DNA of 10,584 nt, taken from assembly GCA_002292945.1 (NCBI GenBank), contig DBCG01000101.1, positions 35,382-45,965 of the forward strand. Reading direction: 5' to 3'. Positions 7,226 to 10,584 of this stretch are shown one piece after another. The notes under the pieces were generated by a model. It saw only the letters and a list, made by a program, of their open reading frames with translations. It ran no database searches and was not told the origin of the DNA. The DNA is from Proteobacteria bacterium UBA964. GTDB lineage: Bacteria; Pseudomonadota; Gammaproteobacteria; Steroidobacterales; Steroidobacteraceae. Both the position numbers and the translations under genes were made by a program. Every line of letters starts with the position of its first letter. The first letter of the stretch is position 1.

Positions 7226-8386
7226 ATGAATCTTCACGAGTACCAGTCCAAACAAGTCTTCGCTGCCTACGGCATTCCGGTCCCGACGGGCCGGGTGGCG
7301 GCCACGCCCGAGGAGGCGGTCGCTGCGGCGGAAGCCCTGGGGGGGAGTCTCTGGGTCGTGAAGGCCCAAGTGCACGCGGGCGGCCGCGGCAAGGCGGGCG
7401 GCGTGAAGCTCGCCCGCGACAAAGCGGCGGTGCATGCCGCGGCCAAGGCGATGCTCGGCACCCGGCTCGCGACGATCCAGACCGGCCCCGAGGGCTTGCC
7501 GGTCGACACGGTCTATGTCGAGACCGGCTCGGCCATCGAGCGCGAGATCTACCTCTCGCTCACGCTCAACCGCGAGAAAGGCCAGATCGCCATGATCGGC
7601 TCGGCGGCCGGCGGCATGGACATCGAAGAGGTCGCGGCGCACACGCCTGAGAAGATCACCACGGTGAACATCCACCCGGCAGCGGGCCTGCAGCCCCACC
7701 AGTGCCGCCGCATGGCCTTCGCCCTCGGTTTCACGGGCGCGCAGATCGGCGAGTTCCAGAAGATCGCGATGGCGCTCTACCGGCTCGTGATGGACAAAGA
7801 CGCCGCGCTGGTCGAGGTCAACCCGCTGATCGTCACCAAGGACGGCAGCCTCGTCGCGCTCGACGCCAAGATCAACATCGACGCCAATGCGGTGTTCCGC
7901 CAGCCCGAACTCGCCAAGATGCGCGATACGGCCCAAGAAGACCCGATGGAGCTCAAGGCGAGCGAGCACGACCTCAACTATGTCTCGCTCGACGGCGACA
8001 TCGCCTGCATGGTCAACGGCGCCGGTCTTGCGATGGCGACCATGGACCTCATCAAGCTGCATGGCGGTTCGCCCGCGAACTTCCTCGATGTCGGTGGCGG
8101 CGCGACCGCTGAGCGCGTCACGGCGGCCTTCAACCTCATCCTCTCGAACCCGAAGGTCAAGGCCATCCTCGTCAACATCTTCGGCGGCATCGTGCGCTGC
8201 GATCTCATCGCCGAGGGCGTGATCATCGCGGTGAAGAACGTCGGCGTGAAGGTCCCGGTGGTGGTGCGCCTCGAGGGCACCAACGCCGAGAAGGCGCGCG
8301 AGATGCTCGCGGCGAGCGGCCTCGAGGTCACCGCGGCCGCTGACCTCACCGACGCTGCGCAGAAGGCGGTCGCCGCGGCGCGCTGA
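7226..8386 (+). CDS. sucC: Succinyl-CoA synthetase (ADP-forming) beta subunit SucC
   Basis: With SucD this subunit forms the TCA-cycle enzyme that converts succinyl-CoA, phosphate and ADP (or GDP) to succinate, CoA and ATP. The 386-residue protein opens with MNLHEYQSK and an ATP-grasp domain (about 1-235). The nucleotide-binding AGGRGKAGG is at 51-59. The metal ligands are Glu197 and Asn199 in VEVNPL and Asp213 in LDAKINID, numbers identical to E. coli SucC as I recall it. The C-terminal CoA-ligase domain has NGAGLAMATMD (264-274), FLDVGGGA (286-293), NIFGGIVRCD (317-326) and RLEGTN (348-353). The length is standard. It is the first gene of sucC-sucD, separated by 59 bp, and lacks a strong ribosome site. 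Nucleotide preference cannot be read reliably from this sequence alone. Confidence 0.97.
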   Translation: MNLHEYQSKQVFAAYGIPVPTGRVAATPEEAVAAAEALGGSLWVVKAQVHAGGRGKAGGVKLARDKAAVHAAAKAMLGTRLATIQTGPEGLPVDTVYVETGSAIEREIYLSLTLNREKGQIAMIGSAAGGMDIEEVAAHTPEKITTVNIHPAAGLQPHQCRRMAFALGFTGAQIGEFQKIAMALYRLVMDKDAALVEVNPLIVTKDGSLVALDAKINIDANAVFRQPELAKMRDTAQEDPMELKASEHDLNYVSLDGDIACMVNGAGLAMATMDLIKLHGGSPANFLDVGGGATAERVTAAFNLILSNPKVKAILVNIFGGIVRCDLIAEGVIIAVKNVGVKVPVVVRLEGTNAEKAREMLAASGLEVTAAADLTDAAQKAVAAAR

Positions 8387-8392
8387 GCGCGC
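8378..8392 (+). other. GC hairpin with the sucC stop codon as its loop
   Basis: GCGCGC-TGA-GCGCGC is a perfect 6-bp stem whose three-base loop is the sucC stop codon. An overlapping 10-bp palindrome, AGCGCGCGCT (8386-8395), follows. There is no T-tract, so it is unlikely to be an intrinsic terminator, and sucD must be transcribed through it. It could stabilise the sucC 3' end or affect translation termination; that is inference. Confidence 0.45.
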
Positions 8393-8445
8393 GCTGGCAG
8401 CGACCCCACGCACGGCATCCCGAACCACGATACGGAACAGCATCC

Positions 8446-9324
8446 ATGAGCATCCTCGTCGACAAGAACACCCGCGTCATCTGCCAAGGATTCACGGGCA
8501 AGCAGGGCACTTTCCACTCTGAACAATGTATCGCCTACGGTACGCAGGTCGTGGGTGGTGTCACCCCGGGCCGCGGCGGCGACCAGCATCTCGGGCGTCC
8601 GGTGTTCGACACCGTGGACGACGCAGTGCGCGCCACCGGCGCCAACGCCAGCATGATCTATGTCCCGGCGAGCTATGCCGCCGACGCCATCCTCGAGGCG
8701 GCCGATGCGGGCGTCGAGCTCGTGGTCTGCATCACCGAGGGTATCCCGGTGAACGACATGGTGCGCGTCAAGGCGGCGCTCGTCGGCACGGGGGTGAAGC
8801 TCATCGGTCCGAACTGCCCTGGCGTCATCACGCCGGGCGAGTGCAAGATCGGCATCATGCCGGGCTTCATCCACAAGCCGGGCTGCATCGGCATCGTCTC
8901 GCGCTCGGGCACGCTCACCTACGAGACCGTGTTCCAGACCACCAACAACGGCCTCGGTCAGAGCACGTGCGTCGGCATCGGCGGCGATCCGGTGCGCGGC
9001 CTGAACTTCGTCGAGGTGCTGGAGCTCTTCCAGAACGACCCGAAGACCGAAGGCATCATCATGGTCGGCGAGATCGGCGGCAGCGACGAAGAGGCGGGCG
9101 CCGAGTTCATCAAGCAGCATGTCACGAAGCCGGTCGTCGCCTATATCGCAGGCGTCACCGCGCCGCCGGGCAAGCGCATGGGTCATGCCGGTGCGGTGAT
9201 CGCGGGCGGCAAGGGCACGGCGGCCGACAAGTTCCGCGCCTTGGAGGCTGCGGGGGTGCGCACCGTGAAGTCCCCCGCGGAGCTCGGCGCCGCGATGAGC
9301 GAGCAGCTGCGCGGCCGGCGCTGA
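8446..9324 (+). CDS. sucD: Succinyl-CoA synthetase alpha subunit SucD
   Basis: The alpha subunit binds CoA and carries the phosphorylated histidine that relays phosphate between succinyl-CoA and nucleotide. The 292-residue product begins MSILVDKNTRVICQGFTGKQ with a Rossmann-type CoA-binding domain: GFTGKQGTFH (15-24), GGVTPGRGG (37-45) and the ITEGIP loop (96-101). The second domain has IGPNCPGVI (120-128), SRSGTLTYE (152-160), GIGGDPVRG (177-185), GEIGG with Glu209, and the phosphohistidine loop GKRMGHAGAVI with His247, equivalent to E. coli His246. Length is close to the E. coli 289. GGA at 8434-8436, nine bases ahead of the ATG, is a plausible weak ribosome site. It is cotranscribed with sucC by position and followed after 34 bp by an NAD+ synthetase gene in the same direction. 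Confidence 0.97.
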   Translation: MSILVDKNTRVICQGFTGKQGTFHSEQCIAYGTQVVGGVTPGRGGDQHLGRPVFDTVDDAVRATGANASMIYVPASYAADAILEAADAGVELVVCITEGIPVNDMVRVKAALVGTGVKLIGPNCPGVITPGECKIGIMPGFIHKPGCIGIVSRSGTLTYETVFQTTNNGLGQSTCVGIGGDPVRGLNFVEVLELFQNDPKTEGIIMVGEIGGSDEEAGAEFIKQHVTKPVVAYIAGVTAPPGKRMGHAGAVIAGGKGTAADKFRALEAAGVRTVKSPAELGAAMSEQLRGRR

Positions 9325-9331
9325 CGCCGGC
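9314..9331 (+). other. GC hairpin spanning the sucD stop codon
   Basis: GCCGGCG-CTGA-CGCCGGC is a perfect 7-bp stem with a 4-base loop, and the sucD TGA (9322-9324) is inside the loop. It fills the start of the 34-bp sucD-nadE spacer. No T-tract follows, so strong intrinsic termination is not expected. It could act as a 3' stabiliser or partial attenuator between the highly expressed suc genes and the cofactor gene; that is inference. Confidence 0.5.
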
Positions 9332-9358
9332 GGCAGCACTGCGCGGGCGCCGCACGCG

Positions 9359-10584
9359 ATGGACACGCTGCGTCTCGCGCTCGCCCAGTCGAATCTTCTG
9401 GTCGGCGATATCGCGGGCAATGCGGCCCGCGTGCTCGCTGCGGCTCAGACAGCGCATGCCGCGGGCGCCGATCTTTTGGTCACGCCCGAACTCGCGCTCG
9501 CGGGGTATCCACCCGAGGACCTGCTCTTCCATCGGGGATTCCGCCAGCAGATCGAGACCGCGCTCGCAGGCCTCGCTGCGGCGAGTGCCGATGCCACGCG
9601 CGGCACCGCGATCCTGGTCGGGCACCCCGAGTACGCCGGCGAGCGGCTCTTCAACGCCGCGACGCTCTACGACGCGGGCCGTGAGCAACTGCGCCACCGC
9701 AAGGCCTGTCTGCCGAACTATCGGGTGTTCGACGAGAAGCGATGGTTCGCCGCGGGCACGCAGCCCTCGGTGATGGATTTCCGCAGCTTCCGCATCGGCG
9801 TGCTCGTCTGTGAGGATCTTTGGGAGCCGGAGCCTGCGCAGCTCGCGAGATCCCAGGGCGCCGAGATCCTGTTGGTGCTCAACGCCTCGCCCTATGAATT
9901 GCATAAACAGGCTGCACGCGAGGACATCGCGCGCCGCCGCGCCGCCGATGTCGGTCTGCCCATCGTCTATGTGAACCAGGTCGGTGGCCAGGACGAGCTG
10001 GTGTTCGACGGCCAGTCGTTCGTGACCGATGCTGCAGGACAGGTCGTGCTGCGCGCTCCGGCGTTCGAGGAGGCGCTCGAGATCGTCGAATTCCGCCGCC
10101 CGTCACCGGGCGCGGCGCCCGTGCCCGCACCCGGTGTCATCACGCCTGCGCTCGATGACGAGGCCAGCGTGTATCGCGCGTTGGTGCTCGGTGTGCGCGA
10201 CTATGTGGGCAAGAACGGCTTCCCCGGCGTGGTGCTCGGGCTCTCGGGCGGCATCGATTCCGCGCTCACGCTCGCCATCGCGGTCGATGCGCTCGGCGCC
10301 GACCGGGTGCAGGCGGTGATGATGCCTTCGCGTTACACGGCGTCGATGAGCGTGGAAGACGCGGCGGAGCAGGCCCGAACGCTCCGGGTGAAGCACTCTG
10401 TGATCGGTATCGAGGGCATGTTCGGTGCGGCGCTCGAGTCGCTCCAGGGCGAGTTCGCCGGGCGCGCGGTGGACACCGCCGAGGAGAACCTGCAGTCGCG
10501 CTGCCGCATGCTCATCCTGATGGCCCTCTCCAACAAGACCGGAAAGATGGTGCTCACCACCGGCAACAAGAGCGAGATGAGCGT
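9359..10584 (+). CDS. nadE: Glutamine-dependent NAD+ synthetase, cut by right edge
   Basis: This two-domain cytoplasmic enzyme amidates deamido-NAD to NAD+ with ATP, using ammonia released from glutamine. The open frame runs without a stop to the window edge, giving 408 codons; complete proteins of this class have about 540 residues or more, so the C-terminus is missing. The N-terminal nitrilase-type glutaminase domain (about 1-265) shows its triad: Glu44 in TPELALAGYPPEDLLF, Lys115 in HRKACLPNY and Cys151 in VLVCEDLW. The synthetase domain has the PP-loop LSGGIDSALTLAIA with Ser296-Ser301, then MMPSRYTASMS and, at the edge, TTGNKSEMS. The ATG at 9359 puts LRLALAQ, the usual family start, at residue 4, but no clear ribosome site precedes it, so coupling to sucD or a leader-poor start is possible. 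The presence of the glutaminase domain excludes the short ammonia-only NadE form. Confidence 0.95.
   Translation, partial: MDTLRLALAQSNLLVGDIAGNAARVLAAAQTAHAAGADLLVTPELALAGYPPEDLLFHRGFRQQIETALAGLAAASADATRGTAILVGHPEYAGERLFNAATLYDAGREQLRHRKACLPNYRVFDEKRWFAAGTQPSVMDFRSFRIGVLVCEDLWEPEPAQLARSQGAEILLVLNASPYELHKQAAREDIARRRAADVGLPIVYVNQVGGQDELVFDGQSFVTDAAGQVVLRAPAFEEALEIVEFRRPSPGAAPVPAPGVITPALDDEASVYRALVLGVRDYVGKNGFPGVVLGLSGGIDSALTLAIAVDALGADRVQAVMMPSRYTASMSVEDAAEQARTLRVKHSVIGIEGMFGAALESLQGEFAGRAVDTAEENLQSRCRMLILMALSNKTGKMVLTTGNKSEMS

Noticed and set aside
6072..7229. A 385-codon plus-strand frame across coaE, the spacer and pilD
   Set aside because: It runs antisense to two well-defined enzymes, is rich in Glu/Arg/Gln without a fold signature, and ends just inside sucC. 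It is a shadow frame.
7142..8443. A 433-codon minus-strand frame opposite sucC
   Set aside because: It is rich in His/Asp/Arg/Leu with no domain, and lies opposite a highly conserved sucC.
9314..9331. The sucD-end hairpin as a classical Rho-independent terminator
   Set aside because: The stem is good, but no run of T follows and a co-directional gene starts 28 bases later, so I recorded it as a hairpin only.
7978..9420. A 480-codon minus-strand frame covering the end of sucC, sucD and the start of nadE
   Set aside because: It spans three gene boundaries on the opposite strand and has no recognisable motif; shadow frame.
8526..9773. A 415-codon plus-strand frame overlapping sucD and nadE
   Set aside because: It is an Arg-rich out-of-frame reading of sucD and nadE, both of which have intact conserved motifs in their own frames.
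1..10584. Mobile element, phage remnant, defence island, CRISPR array or tRNA in the window
   Set aside because: No transposase, integrase, terminal or direct repeats, spaced repeats or tRNA-like cloverleaf were seen, and all spacers are under 100 bases and bordered by housekeeping or ordinary accessory genes.

Overview
The window is a GC-rich (roughly two-thirds G+C by eye), tightly packed bacterial chromosome segment. Nine protein-coding genes are visible, two of them cut by the window edges. There are no RNA genes, insertion sequences, CRISPR arrays or other mobile DNA that I can see, and no gene-free stretch reaches 100 bases. The set of zapD, coaE and a pilD-type prepilin peptidase beside sucCD, plus an E. 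coli Can-like beta carbonic anhydrase, points to a gammaproteobacterium. The high GC, the two secreted proline-specific S9 peptidases and the closeness of sucCD to type IV pilus genes fit the Xanthomonadales/Lysobacterales or a neighbouring order best. The taxonomic call is inference.

Layout, left to right. (1) Positions 1-2593, minus strand: a dipeptidyl-peptidase IV gene followed by a beta carbonic anhydrase gene whose GTG start overlaps the peptidase stop; the anhydrase runs off the left edge. (2) A 71-bp divergent spacer. (3) Positions 2665-4800, plus strand: a secreted prolyl oligopeptidase. It converges on the next block with only 4 bp between the stop codons, over a shared inverted repeat. 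(4) Positions 4805-7142, minus strand: a pilD-coaE-zapD operon (prepilin peptidase, dephospho-CoA kinase, FtsZ-bundling protein). The small gene yacG, which often follows zapD, is absent. (5) An 83-bp divergent spacer. (6) Positions 7226-10584, plus strand: sucC-sucD (succinyl-CoA synthetase), then a glutamine-dependent NAD+ synthetase cut by the right edge.

How the genes work together. The two S9 peptidases are probably envelope enzymes that complete digestion of proline-containing peptides and may share regulation across their common spacer. The carbonic anhydrase appears translationally coupled to one of them. CoaE makes CoA, which SucCD uses or releases in the TCA cycle, and NadE makes NAD+, so the right half is core cofactor and energy metabolism with a division gene and a pilus-processing gene. 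I found no evidence of an undescribed defence, mobile or biosynthetic system. The most noticeable non-coding pattern is that the sucC and sucD stop codons, and the prolyl oligopeptidase stop, each sit in or at the loop of a GC-only perfect hairpin.
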